Assembly (NCBI GenBank): GCA_001986395.2
Contig: MQVO02000010.1
Coordinates: 558,001 to 622,000 of the forward strand
Length of the DNA: 64,000 nucleotides
Origin: Irpex lacteus
Lineage: Eukaryota > Basidiomycota > Agaricomycetes > Polyporales > Irpicaceae
Direction: 5' to 3'
Every line of letters begins with the position of its first letter. Position 1 is the first letter of the stretch. The notes under the pieces are model-generated. The model did not search any database. It was not told the origin of the DNA and saw nothing but the letters and a program-made list of their open reading frames with translations. The position numbers were made by a program, and so were the translations under genes. This document shows, piece by piece, positions 10,780 to 22,011 of this stretch.

Positions 10780-12869
10780 GGGATGAGATGTTTGCTATGC
10801 ATCCGAAAGAGAAAATTCAGCGTCCATTGACAGATGCATGCACTGAAAAGACTTACAACGATGTTAAAAGGTGGTGGTTATTGGTAAAGATAAACTGGTA
10901 CACGGGTTCAAACTTCCAGCCGTGCAGGCTGACAGGTCGAATCGGACTTGATCGAACGTCATCCGATAGTTCGCCATTACCTTGCCTTGAACAGGTAATG
11001 CCGTCGGATGAGCCAGCATAGGTACCACAATGTCGTAGCCACCATGTTGCTTCCTCAAAGTCTTCGTTAGCGAAGATGGTCGCGGCTTTCTGTCTCGTGA
11101 AGAACCAGTGGGCGAAAGGAATGGTGCTCGATGTCCAAATCAGTGGAGTTCATATACGGGACAAATGGACGGTCCTTGTTTCAGGTGCATTCGCTCAGTG
11201 CTGAAGGAATTCGCCTAGCCACATGTTTGTGTTGTAGTATGAATGAGTAACGCGAAGAGACAGAAGAGACCAGGAGGCAACTTGAAGGAGAAGAACTCAC
11301 TTAAGCGCTTCAAAGCGACGTCAATACAGCTTACTAGCAGCTGCCTACGTTGTCTTTGCTGATGGCATTAATCAGTGTTGAAAGGTTTCGGCGCTCGTTT
11401 GTAATAGTAAGTAGATTTGTATACACGGTAAGAACGCTCATCGTAAGCAATCTACACTTTGTATAGTAAAGCGTAAGAACGCCCGCTTGGCCACACGTCA
11501 CCAAATTCAATCGAACCCAATTCCCCCGCGTACACTTGGCTACACTCGGCTACACCGCAGTTCTTTACTTTGCATTCGTCTATCATTTCCCTGCCTCTAC
11601 TAGACTACAGTGTGCTGGGCACACGCTCGTACTTTTCGACTATGCACCCTGCCCCATGTGCTAGGCTGCGCCTGATCACTTTCGACTCAAGTTCAAAGTA
11701 CTAACGTTGGTGCCCAAGTCCCGGCCATGTCTACTGAAGGAATTGCTGTCTATCTAGGAAGCTCAGATATAACACAATAGGTAAAAGACGGTTTGAAAGA
11801 GAGGGGAGTGGGAGATCACACGCAGAGGGAGGAATGGCTCGTCGTTCAGGAAAACGGTGCGTTGTGGCAGTTTGAGACTCATGGTGGGAGACTGATACAC
11901 CTCGAAGGTATCTAGATATATTGAGATATGTTTTGGCAATGAAATTGAGCAACATCTACTGTCAGAAAGGTGTCTTAATAAGACTTTAAAAGAGGGATAT
12001 ATAAAAAATGACCGGCACTGTTGTGTCCGACTGCGATTTCGGTACGCGCTTTTATTTTCTCTGGAATTGCTCCGTTCTCCCCGAGTGGTCAGGCATATGG
12101 ATGCCTGCATTCGCAATATATGCCACGTCTATTCTCTAACGTCCACAGATACACACAATTATGCCTTGCTCGGTCTTCCTTGCAGGCAGAAATCTCAAAG
12201 TTGATCGCTGGAAACTTGCCGGTCTAGGTCAGTATGTCTATCAACAGAAAGACATGTCTAGTCCAAGCACGTCTGCGACAACACATACGAGGACATGCCA
12301 CTCGGCATGTCACCTGTTAACAGAAGTCTAACGTCGTGCACTTATCACTTTGTTCAGGTAAGTCCTGGTCAACACGGCTGGTACCGCGATGCTGATGCTT
12401 ATGCTCGGTCATTTGTTTCCGACAGCAGGGGTGTTCTGTCTGTACGAGCAGTATAACCTCTCGTCATATCCCTCAAGCCACACGTGTTGAGCGTGACGTG
12501 CGTCAGCCTAAAGAGCGAGTGCTAACACAACTTGAAGGATGATCCTCACTTACCCTCTCCGAATACGTGATGCCGAGTTCCACATTGTGACATCGATATT
12601 GTGGGTGAGGTAGGTCGAGCAACGATGAGTTCTCGATACGGGCACCTTTTGGTGGACCCACAACATCAAACACCAGCGCAGCAAGTGTCTTTGTTCTCGA
12701 ACTGTGGGAATTGATCGGCGCTAATTTTCATCAGGAGAAAGGCCCAGCGGCCAAAGCACTATTTCTTCCTCCCTTGTCCTTGCCACTCCTCTTCATTAAC
12801 CACCACCATCTCCCAACGTCACTCCTCTCAGCGTACCTCTAGAACTACAGCTTGAAGGCATATTCTGCG
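10780..12869. other. intergenic region upstream of MYND C and of the 12870 gene
   Basis: About 2.1 kb holding two divergent promoters. Bases 10853-11149 (minus) are stop-free for 98 codons but lack any ATG and run into a splice-donor-like site, so they are best read as a 5' leader exon of MYND gene C. The 12760-12860 stretch is pyrimidine-rich, as expected just upstream of a fungal start codon. Nothing else was recognised. Confidence 0.45.
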
Positions 12870-15800
12870 ATGCCGCACAATACCACAAACCTTCGCATTG
12901 TTGGTTCTCCAACCTCAGCGGCCGACGCTCCAGAACTCGAGAACACGCAGACTCAAGACCCGTCGGATGTTGATATCGACGATATGGTAAGTCTTGTCTA
13001 CACTCTGCACTCGCTCAACACCAACGGTTACATTTACAGATCGTGGAGATACCTACTCGCATCGGCCGCCCTAAACCACAAGAATCTGCTGTCACCGCTG
13101 TTCATAGGAACCTTCCCGCACATCTCAAGAATTCCTTGAAGAAAGATCGTAGCTTTCGTAAAGGCGTGTTCGAAAGGAAGATACTCCATGATAATGCGCT
13201 CGTCAAACCCGGTGAAAAGTATTTCGTTCTCGGCAAGACCATGAATCGAAATTTCAATCCACACAAGCAAGAGATTGCGAGGGAAGCTCGGAAACAGTCG
13301 GGTAATGTAGTTCCATACGGGGTGGCAGCGGGCGCGGCTGCTACGATCTCTCGCGATGATGGTGCTGTCACACCCCCTTTTGACTTTAGCAACAGCTTGA
13401 TCGTCGAGTCGACTCCCGTAAGTGGCAATCCTGCGTTACCACACCTCCGTTGAATGTTGATGTTTCCTCTCCAGGTTGTTGGCCCGTCGTCGACTATGCA
13501 CCCCGGCGTCCCAACTCCGCCTTTCATTCAAGGAGCCTCTTCCAGCCAACAACTTTTGCGTCGCTCGTCGTCTTCCTTGAACAACAACAATGCTCCACGA
13601 CGCAATGCTGGTTTAAAGCGTCAGGAAACTTTGCTTTGGATTCCCAATCCGCCCTCAGAGGACCATGCACCATCCGGCCCAAGTAATGCTCAGCAGCAGA
13701 CAACAGCAAACGGTCGGCTGTCGCGCGACAAGACGTTGCCATTTATTGCACCGTCGGGCAGGCCTGACGCTCAGCCCCATTTGGCCAAGGTCCATGAAGC
13801 TCCTCATCTCAACGTTAGCAAAACTAAGCAGTTGGCGTACCAGAAGACAGAATCATTCATCCAGACCTCGCCTCCTACCCCTCCCACTGCAACTACCAGC
13901 GTGAACACGAAGCTGGCTAACCAGAAGACAGAGCCATTCATCTTCCCTTCATCTTCCGCATCAGCATCTCCCGATTCGCCTATGGAGCGCGAAGTGGTCC
14001 ATGCCACTCGGCCATCTGGCCATGGCCAAGCCAGTGGCCCATCCCAGCCTCGCTTCCGGGACATCGAGCTGGCTCGCCAGAAAGCTGCTGCTATGTCCAA
14101 GTTGCCGGGCCGTATCTCGCCGCCGAGGGCCTCTGAGCCAGTCGTCACAACCTCCAACGCCTCTGGCCATGTCGTGCCTCACATGCAGGCTGCCAACCCA
14201 GGCTTGACTCGCCAGCACAGCGTCCATGTGCAATCTCCCCAGGAGAACGGAGTGCAGGATGGTCAAGGGAACGGTACGTCGATCTTAGACACCGACTGAT
14301 ATCCATATACTCATGCGAAAGTCACAGGTGATGATAGAGATGCTGGCGAAAGTGATGAAATGGAGCTGCCCATCGCCTCAGATGATGATGGACAGTGGGG
14401 GCACGGGAACGGACGAAACGACAGCAGCAACAGCGACGACTCAGACGAAGAGCACCCATTCGGCAAGTACGACTTCGCGGACGTCAAGCTCACTGAACAC
14501 GACACCTTCAACGACTTCTTCCCCGAGCACAAACTCGAGCTTCCCCAGGAACTCCTCGACTATATTCCTCCCATAGACTTCCCCGACTCCATTCCCGACG
14601 ACTTCGACGGTAACGAGGCAGACTACGTGGAGGCGCTATTCAACACCGTATGCGAGCAAGTTGACGTCGCCAAGGCTCTCGTTCAAAACGTCCGGCCGCG
14701 TGCTAACAACGCGTTGGCGGAGACGTTCCTGGCTGAGAAGTATTTGAACGAGGTGTACAAGCTAATAAAGGCGTTCGAGAGAGGGATGAGGAGGGATGCT
14801 GGGGATCTTTACTACCAGTATTACCTCCAGATGATTGAGGAAGGAGCTGGGGATGCGTCCGATGAAGACGAACCGCCTATTATGTCGCCCCAGACGTTGA
14901 TGGAGACGTTGATGAGCGATCCTAAGAACCGTATTGTGCCTCGCGAGGAGGTCGATTCAGAGGAGTGCGCGTCTTCCAAGTCCTTGTTTTTGTTCTAGTG
15001 TGATATACTAATTATTTTGTACTTTTGTAGGGACTACATCGTTACACCGCCATTCTCGGGCCCCGACGGCACAGGTCGCGCACCCCTGACTCCAGGTTCT
15101 GCTCACACTCAAGCACGTCCCACCAGAGAACGTTCACCTGCATCGCCCGGCGGGCCAAGCACCCATCTTGCACCTGCAACTTTCACCTCTTCGCCAACGC
15201 CCACTGACCAACATAGAGGTTCAGCACCCATCATCCACGCTCCTACCCCACGGCAACCCAGCGCAGTCCCAGCCTTCCTGCCCAACATCAACAACGCCCT
15301 CGGGTTAGTCCACGACTATCGATCATCAGAATCCCCAGACGTGCCTGAGCCTCCAATCGTACACGGGCATAAACGCGCCCGCGAGGACGACTCGGACCCG
15401 GACAGCGGTACGGAGGGAGGGGACGAGAAAGTCAGTGGACCTTGGGACATGGTGAGGAGAAACGACAGACCGATGGTGAAGAGGATGCGGTTCCGTGCGC
15501 CCTCTACTTCTGGGCCGAGCAGCGACTTGGAGGTGCGGGAGAATGGTCGGAATGTGCGTGGCGGCAGAAGAGAAGGGAAAGGGAGACAGGGGGCGAATAC
15601 CGGCTCAAGTTCTTCGTCTCCTCGGAAGAAGACCTGGTTTGAAATGGAGATGGACAAGATTCGAGACGCGAAGGGGAAAGGGAGGGAGCAGGAGGAACAA
15701 CTTCAAGCCGATGATGAGAGGATGATTTACGAGAGAGAGCAGGAGATGGGAAGGGGGGAAGCGAGTGCCCGTTCATCGTCTCCGTCTACTCGTCAGAAGA

Positions 15801-16954
15801 CTTGGTTTGAGATGGAGCTGGAGAAGAAGATGCGTGAGGACAAGGAGAAGGAAGAGAAACTTCAAGCAGAGGCCGAGAGGATGATTATCGAAAGTGCTAG
15901 TTTACCTTCGTCTCGTCCGAAGACCTGGTTCGAAATCGAGCTGGCGAAGAAGATCCAAGCAGACAAGAACATGGGAGAGTCCTCCAAAGCGTACATCGAA
16001 GCTCGTGGTACCAGCCCGACGTTCTCTCTCCCCACCTCACCCACTCCCGATCACGTTCAACGCCCTATCTCGCCTCTCCAACTTGGACCATCTCAAGCTC
16101 ACAAGACATGGTTCCAAATCGAGTTGGAGAAGAAAGCTCAAGAAGACAAGAACGAAAGAGAGTACATCGATGCTCGTGGTACCAGCCCGACTTTCTCTCT
16201 TCCCACCTCACCCACTCCCGATCACGTTCAACTACCTATCTCGCCTCTCCAACTCGAACCATCTCAAGGTCGTAAGACATGGTTACAAATCGAGTTGGAG
16301 AAGAAAGCCCAAGCGGACAAGAACAATGGGGAGTCTTCCAAAGAGTACATCGAAACTCGTGGTACCAGCCCTGCCTTCCGTCTCCCTAACTCGCCCTCTG
16401 GGATCGCTACCTCCGAACGCACTCCCTCGCCTCTCCAACCATCCCTCCCTCACCTCTCCCCAGAAGCAGGACCCTCAATCAAACACGAACCTCTCCCAAC
16501 CTTCATCCCCACCCCTCCACAACGCACCACTACCAACCGTCCCAAATTACCAGTCCCAGACCACGAAATAATAGACGTCGACACGTACGTCTATGTCGAC
16601 CGCCCAGCTCAACCTTCCACGTCTACAAGTCAGGCGGGTCTGGTACGCCCCGTGAGGACGAGAAGGAGGGTGGTCCGTGAGACGAGTGGGCTTGGTGTGA
16701 GGCCTTATGCGAGGAAGAGGGGTGGTACGACTAGTGGTTCGAGTTTGGAGAGTTTGGATATGGGTGTACTGGGACGAGGAGAAGGGATGGTGGGAGTGGG
16801 CAGCTCGAGGGTTGGGGGTGCGTGGGAGAGGGCTGAGAGGCGGGCGAGGGCTAGTGGCGGGTCTGGATATTTGAGCGCGAGGATGAGTGGGACTGCCAGT
16901 GGGAGTGGACGTGGCTCTAGTGGTAAGCAGATGGGGTTCCGCGGCAGGTCGTAA
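12870..16954 (+). CDS. large low-complexity protein of unknown function, paralogue of the 28670-31035 gene
   Basis: Predicted 1284-residue protein with no domain I recognise. Exons are 12870-12986, 13040-13417, 13475-14273, 14328-14964 and 15031-16954; all phases close. The second in-frame ATG (12870) was chosen because it makes exon 1 exactly 39 codons, as in its paralogue. Visible features: Ser/Pro/Gln-rich N-terminal half with recurring QKTExFI motifs; a conserved block about residues 500-620 (FNDFFPEHK, TVCEQ, ALAETFLAEKYL, YYQYYLQMIEEG, GDASDEDEPP); a KRAREDDSD basic/acidic patch; five KTWFExE repeats with charged helical spacers (codons at 15629, 15797, 15920, 16103, 16274); and a Gly/Ser/Arg-rich tail. 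Probably nuclear or scaffolding by composition, which is inference only. Confidence 0.75.
15629..16444 (+). repeat. KTWFE protein repeats with recent internal tandem duplication
   Basis: Five copies of a KTW(F/L)xxE unit start at 15629, 15797, 15920, 16103 and 16274. The 15920, 16103 and 16274 units are 183, 171 and about 170 bp long. The first two are nearly identical in DNA over the GTSPTFSLPTSPTPDHVQ segment, so that duplication is recent. Confidence 0.8.
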
Positions 16955-17328
16955 GGCTCTTTGCGACAGCGAACCTTGCAGGGCAGTAGATATAGGGTGA
17001 TTTTGGAGTGATGACTGGATGTATCGACAGCATTGTATAGTGTACGCGTGGATCTCAACGGACTTGTATTATAGACTGTACTCGGCGTACTTTTAGTGGA
17101 ATGTGGACGGACTTGTATTTGTGCTCTCTAATATCCCGCCTGAGCATCCCATCAGTGATTCGACGGTAAACGTTCCCTTCCCAGGTGCAAGTGAGCATTG
17201 CGTCATAGCGTCCCGGAGTCGTTCCTGGATCTTTGCCCCAAACGGCAATATCACACATCCAAGTACATTCGGGAGTCCGAGTCTAGACCCTCTTCCGCAA
17301 GTGATTGCCAGCGGAGCGAGCAACCATT
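16955..17328. other. 3' flank of the 12870 gene
   Basis: 3'-UTR and spacer. Short open frames here are chance or are interrupted by the palindromic insertion that follows. No gene was recognised. Confidence 0.4.
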
Positions 17329-17337
17329 GGCTAACAT

Positions 17338-17520
17338 CAGGCTCCGTCCCAGCCGTCGTAGGGAGCTCAATGTCAGGGATTCGGGGTATTCTGGGTCTCG
17401 AAGGACGATAGGAAATGTTAAGTCTCAGTAATGGATGAGTGATGGCTGCTACTTCGTATAGTAGTTAGATCAATGATGTTGATTACATAACCTGTCTTTT
17501 TGAACCTTAATCTTTATGAG
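17338..17520 (+). repeat. left 183-bp inverted-repeat arm of the palindromic element
   Basis: Perfect reverse complement of 17532-17714. It includes a 15-mer at 17355-17369 (GTCGTAGGGAGCTCA) that is repeated directly at the palindrome centre, 17521-17535. Confidence 0.85.
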
Positions 17521-17531
17521 GTCGTAGGGAG

Positions 17532-17714
17532 CTCATAAAGATTAAGGTTCAAAAAGACAGGTTATGTAATCAACATCATTGATCTAACTACTATACGAAG
17601 TAGCAGCCATCACTCATCCATTACTGAGACTTAACATTTCCTATCGTCCTTCGAGACCCAGAATACCCCGAATCCCTGACATTGAGCTCCCTACGACGGC
17701 TGGGACGGAGCCTG
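17532..17714 (-). repeat. right 183-bp inverted-repeat arm of the palindromic element
   Basis: Perfect reverse complement of 17338-17520. The inverted copy of the arm 15-mer lies at 17683-17697. Confidence 0.85.
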
Positions 17715-17723
17715 GGCTAACAT

Positions 17724-19449
17724 GTGAATCTGGCTTGGGGTAGGCTTTGACACTTTCCGGCGCTTGCACTAGACGCCACGGTCGTGCAGAGCGCTTAACC
17801 TCGTTTCTCTGTATCAGTCAAAATCCATATTGAACATCGTAGTTTTCTCTTAATTTCAATTTCATTCTGTTTTCAAGCTGGAGTTGCATCATCTGGAATT
17901 TATCTGCGTTTTTAAGATTTGTTTCAGTAGCATTCTGCGATACTACTATTACTTCAGGCCCGCGCGAGGCCGCGCGTCCTGACCGTGACGGTGTTACTTA
18001 TGTCACACATAAGTCACGATTACAGTACCGTACGCGTGTCGCCGACGTATTACAGTAGCAGTCGTCAACGTTCTGGCCAATGTCTATCAATGTCGATGTC
18101 TATCTCTCACAATTACTGCCGCGGGCGAATTTATTCGATCTGCAAAGCTCATTACCAATAGATAAGGAGACTTATGCATCAAGCAAGATTGTCAGTGAAC
18201 GACATTGTATAATACAATGGCCCTCATTTGGACATCTTTTCCTCTCGTACCCTGTCCAGCCTACTGCACCGACGCTACCGTCAGGAAACCCGCACAGCAT
18301 GGCAGCCTGTGATCGGACTGGATGTCTAGCCTACTTCATATTGTGCTAGGGAGAAACGAACTATCTTTCGGACTTAAGTAGCTTTGCTCATCGTGCCTAG
18401 ATGAAGTGTTAGTATAGCAGAAGATCGAGTGGCATGACCGTACTCAGTTGACTCAGAATTGAATCCATAGCCATTTTATACTAGTAACATGAGTATTCAA
18501 CTGAGAATATCGCTCCGCGAGCATACCCGGCACGTGCCGATCCATATTAGTAATGTCGATCGGGCCTCGACTCGATTGCTTACTTGTCGAGGATCGGCGG
18601 GTAGCTGTGTGTGTATATAAGCAGGAGGGGAGTATAAATAAGTACCTGGGTTGATCGTCCTTGTCCTGTCCTGCTTCGATTTAGAGTCGCTGCTGCTGCT
18701 GTCTTCTCACTTCTATGCGGCATTCGACTTCGAGCTAGCATACCACTGGCAGTGAGAACTAATTTATAGATCAGTAAGTATATTACATGATATCTGGGAG
18801 TCGTATAAGCGTATCGGTATGAGGTGAGTGACTGTTCGTGTGTGTGATGTATGCGGGATGCGGGATGTTCGTGGTGTGGACCGTGTGGTATGTATGCGAG
18901 GAGAGAATACGGGACATGAGATATATAAGGGGAGACGATGTGGCAGAGCAACGAGCAAGGTGAGTACGTTGACGAGGTATAATAGCAATAGGGAAGAGGA
19001 GAACGATAAGAAAGGCAAAAACAACGAACAAGAAAAATAGAAAGGTAGGTAACGGGAGGGGCGTACTAATAACGGGAATAGATATACATATTACACAGAA
19101 GACGGACGCCGGAGGGGGCAAGAGAAAAGCTAGAGCCAAGAATGAAGCAGGAGGAAAGGTGCGTGTGGTATAGTACAGGTTCTTTTCGGGCGTCATGGCC
19201 TGTGGCCCGGGGACGTACGCAGCGTTGCAGGTAGATGACGGGTATGTGTGGCCAACGACAGCCTAAGAGTGACTGTATGCGGTGCGTTGGTTTTGAAGTG
19301 AGGTGCATCAATATGAGTGTGGACGCGTAGGAGGTGGTATTTGGGTTTATGGCCCACGAGAACTGCTATATTCCACGTCCAGGTAAGCAAATGTCCACTA
19401 CTTCCACCCGACGACATACAACTCACCTTTATCATCAGCCAACAACGTC
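17724..19449. other. intergenic region with no recognised gene
   Basis: A 12-bp E-box palindrome (CGGCACGTGCCG) lies at 18528-18539, and a short near-palindrome (ACTTATGT, CAC, ACATAAGT) at about 17998-18016. Purine-rich sequence at 18830-19170 is low complexity. Open frames are short and show no family motif. Confidence 0.4.
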
Positions 19450-19710
19450 TTACATCCTAGTCTCAACAAACCCCTGCACGCCCTCCCTCTCCACCCCGCT
19501 CACTCTCCCCGTATGTCTCTGCTTCTGCGCCGCCGCCCGCTCAGCCTTAGCAGCCGCATGCTGCTGCTTCTTCTCCTGCGTGATACGGATGGACTCTGTC
19601 CAGAGATGGAGGGTGTAGTCGTGCAGGGACCGGGCGTAGACGACGAAGGGGTCTTCGCCGGAGGGAGTTAGGGCTGAGCGGGTTGCGGTGGGTGAGTAGT
19701 TTGAGAACAT
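19450..19710 (-). CDS. small conserved-looking protein, 86 residues
   Basis: Single-exon frame starting MFSNYSPTATRSALTPSGED. The ATG at 19710 was chosen over upstream in-frame ATGs because the preceding residues are a hydrophobic, Thr/Pro-rich translation typical of a leader and start context. The core DPFVVYARSLHDYTLHLWTE is followed by a charged helix rich in Lys, Glu and Ala (about residues 42-70). I recall similarly short proteins with a DPFVVYARSLHDYT core in other agaricomycetes, but cannot verify this here. No signal peptide or membrane segment is present. Function unknown. It may be missed by annotation because of its size. Confidence 0.6.
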   Translation of the reverse strand: MFSNYSPTATRSALTPSGEDPFVVYARSLHDYTLHLWTESIRITQEKKQQHAAAKAERAAAQKQRHTGRVSGVEREGVQGFVETRM

Positions 19711-22011
19711 GTTGGTGGTGGTGGTTGGGTGGGTGAGACAAGGCGAAACGAGACGAGGGAGTGTTAAGTACTGAAGTGCAGACGGCAAAGGGAGAAGGTT
19801 GGAATCGACACGCTCGACGATACTCGGAAACCGGGGGAGCGGAGGTCGGGTTGATGGGGAAGACTCGAGTGTAATGAACTCCGTACTGAATGAGACGCAG
19901 ACGCGGACGCGGGAGAAGAACACGACTACGACGACGAAGAGGGAAACGAACTGTCCGTTGTACGTTACACTAAAAGGGGGATTGGATTGGGGGATATGTG
20001 TCAGTGGGAGATGGAGCACCACCCGAGTTCGCCACTTGGGCTGTAATTGGGCAGGTTCGTCGTAGTCGGGTGACCCCAACCAATGATCTTACACGGCGCA
20101 GTGGGTGAGATGCCGAGCAGGCGAGCATCCTCCTCTTGTGCTGTGCACATCTTTTTCTCTTCGTTCTTGCCGTCAGGACGAATATTTTCGCACCACTGTC
20201 GACGTCCATGTTCTTACTGACTAGGCGAGACGCCGCTCGCTCCAGCTGAAAGATTGAGCTGAGACAAGCTGAGACAAGTGGTGTTTTCCGGAGATTGTGA
20301 TGCATATGATAGAGTATGTAAGGGAGAAGCTTCCTCGAGTTCCAGCTGTGCCGCTAGCAACCAAACGCGTCATAACCTGCCCTTTCCCGAAAACTATTCA
20401 TCCACCTCCTTCACTTCCACCAACACCCATCCGGCGCAGCTAGCAAACCGGGTTACGACACACACTTCCAAAATTCATTCAGGTCTTGTGCACACCTTGC
20501 GCAGCGCACTCGAGCGAATAAATAAGTACTGTATTCACTCAAGTACCCGATATGATGCCCCCGCCCCGCCCGCACCACCCGTAACCAGATGGGCGCACAC
20601 CACTCCACCTCGCACTCCCAACACTAACTCCCTCCCTCGAAAACGAGGGGACACACCCCCGCAGTTTTCCTGTCGCTCGACGGACGGAACTCGACAATCA
20701 TCCCAAATATCGTAATTATTCGTTATCGGGCTTTCTTATTGGCTAGGGCTGTGGTTTGGAATATATTTCTCTCCACCGACGTCTTCCGCGAACAGATGCT
20801 TGGGAGTTCGCCTCAGCCACGCCACCCCGCCGCATATCACCATATGCGTCTCGAGTACGTACGTGGGTAAGTGGGTTGCGCTATCTTCGAGGGTGGTAGA
20901 AGTACTAACGTTATTGATGAGACTTCGTGTACTTAGCTACATACATGTCTTTTGCAGCTTTAGGAAGAACAAATCACGGGTATGACGGGCTTGCAGGGCT
21001 TGGTATCCTTCGAATACGTGACCAGTATTAACCAATATAAGCTAAATACGCCGGTTGACGTCGGGAGTGAGTGCATTCGTTGCGTGGCGGCCGACACTCG
21101 GTGGCTGCGTACCGAAGCTTAATTAGAGTTCAAACGTGCCCCAGCCAATCACGAGGCGGGCCACACTCTACCTTAACTTGCCGTGGAGGGCGGTGTGCTC
21201 GGGCTATGCGAGACGATCTGATCGCGAAACATATAAGGTCTAAGTAAACTTACGTATAGCTTGTGTATATAGCCTGACCAAAAACACGCGATAAGTATAA
21301 CCACTATACTTAATTACTGACGTGCGGAGAGGTAAAGACAGGTCACAGAGGTGCGTGGTCAATCACACTTAATTCGCATGGCCAATTATTACTGCAATAA
21401 CATGAATACTGGATGGGGAGCGCGAGTCAACTAACGTGGGCATCCCGTACATGACACTGGGGATATTACTGGGGCGTGGAAACCTGAGGCTAACAAGGCC
21501 CCCAACATAACATTCATCCATACGAGCGACCTGCAACCCATGAACCGCCGACCACGCTGATAAAACATGCACAATATCCGGAGCCTCACAGACGTACGTA
21601 GCACTCGCCAGTGCAGCCAGTAAAGCACAAAAGCATATCTATTCAGACACCTGAGGAATACTCATACAAACATTTCATCGTCCTTGCAGTCGTTATTCAT
21701 TCATCAGATACACCATAAAGCAAACAAATACTCAAAAGAGCAGCGAAAAACCCTCAAAGCAGGTCCGAAGAGGGGTAAAGGTGGGAGGGACAATAGTCCC
21801 GCGAGATGTCAGCCATATCGACCTAAGACAAGAATAGAAATGGAGAGGGGAGGTTCTATTTCACGGTGAGCAAATGGTCCTGGTAAGAGCAACTCGAAAG
21901 CGAAAGCAAGGATTAAATGGACAATAAATCAGTCAGCTCACGAAGCAGGGAAAGCAGCGGATCCAGCGCGGAATCCAACCTCAGTCCAATTTCAACTCGC
22001 GACACAAGACC
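19711..22011. other. intergenic region with no recognised gene
   Basis: About 2.3 kb containing the promoter of the 86-residue gene and the 3' side of the CSC1-like gene. Several 60-145-codon frames (for example 20278-20715 plus) are Ser/Thr/Pro-rich and have no domain signal. No repeat or RNA gene was seen. Confidence 0.4.

Larger units (their letters stand above)
17329..17723. mobile_element. 377-bp perfect palindromic insertion (Mutator-type MITE/foldback) with 9-bp target duplication
   Basis: The element spans 17338-17714. The left arm 17338-17520 and right arm 17532-17714 are each 183 nt and are exact reverse complements by base-by-base reading, separated by an 11-nt loop (17521-17531). 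The ends are CAGGCTCCG and CGGAGCCTG. Immediately outside, GGCTAACAT occurs at 17329-17337 and again at 17715-17723, a 9-bp direct repeat that looks like a target-site duplication. No transposase is encoded. A 9-bp duplication plus long inverted repeats is typical of Mutator-like non-autonomous elements, so that family is my inference. A fold-back assembly artefact is the alternative, but it would not explain the flanking direct repeats. Confidence 0.8.

Noticed and set aside
10953..11012. Nested inverted repeats (CATTACCT...AGGTAATG and CATCCGA...TCGGATG)
   Set aside because: Short, imperfect and within a likely leader. No flanking duplication and no sign of a mobile element.
10853..11149. 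98-codon stop-free minus-strand frame with no ATG
   Set aside because: It ends at a GTAAGT donor just upstream of MYND gene C and is better read as its 5'-UTR leader exon. No motif.
17103..17411. 102-codon plus-strand frame
   Set aside because: It runs into the palindromic insertion, has no motif, and its end is created by the inserted arm.
17998..18016. Near-palindrome ACTTATGT-CAC-ACATAAGT
   Set aside because: Too short to interpret and not tied to a start codon or gene.
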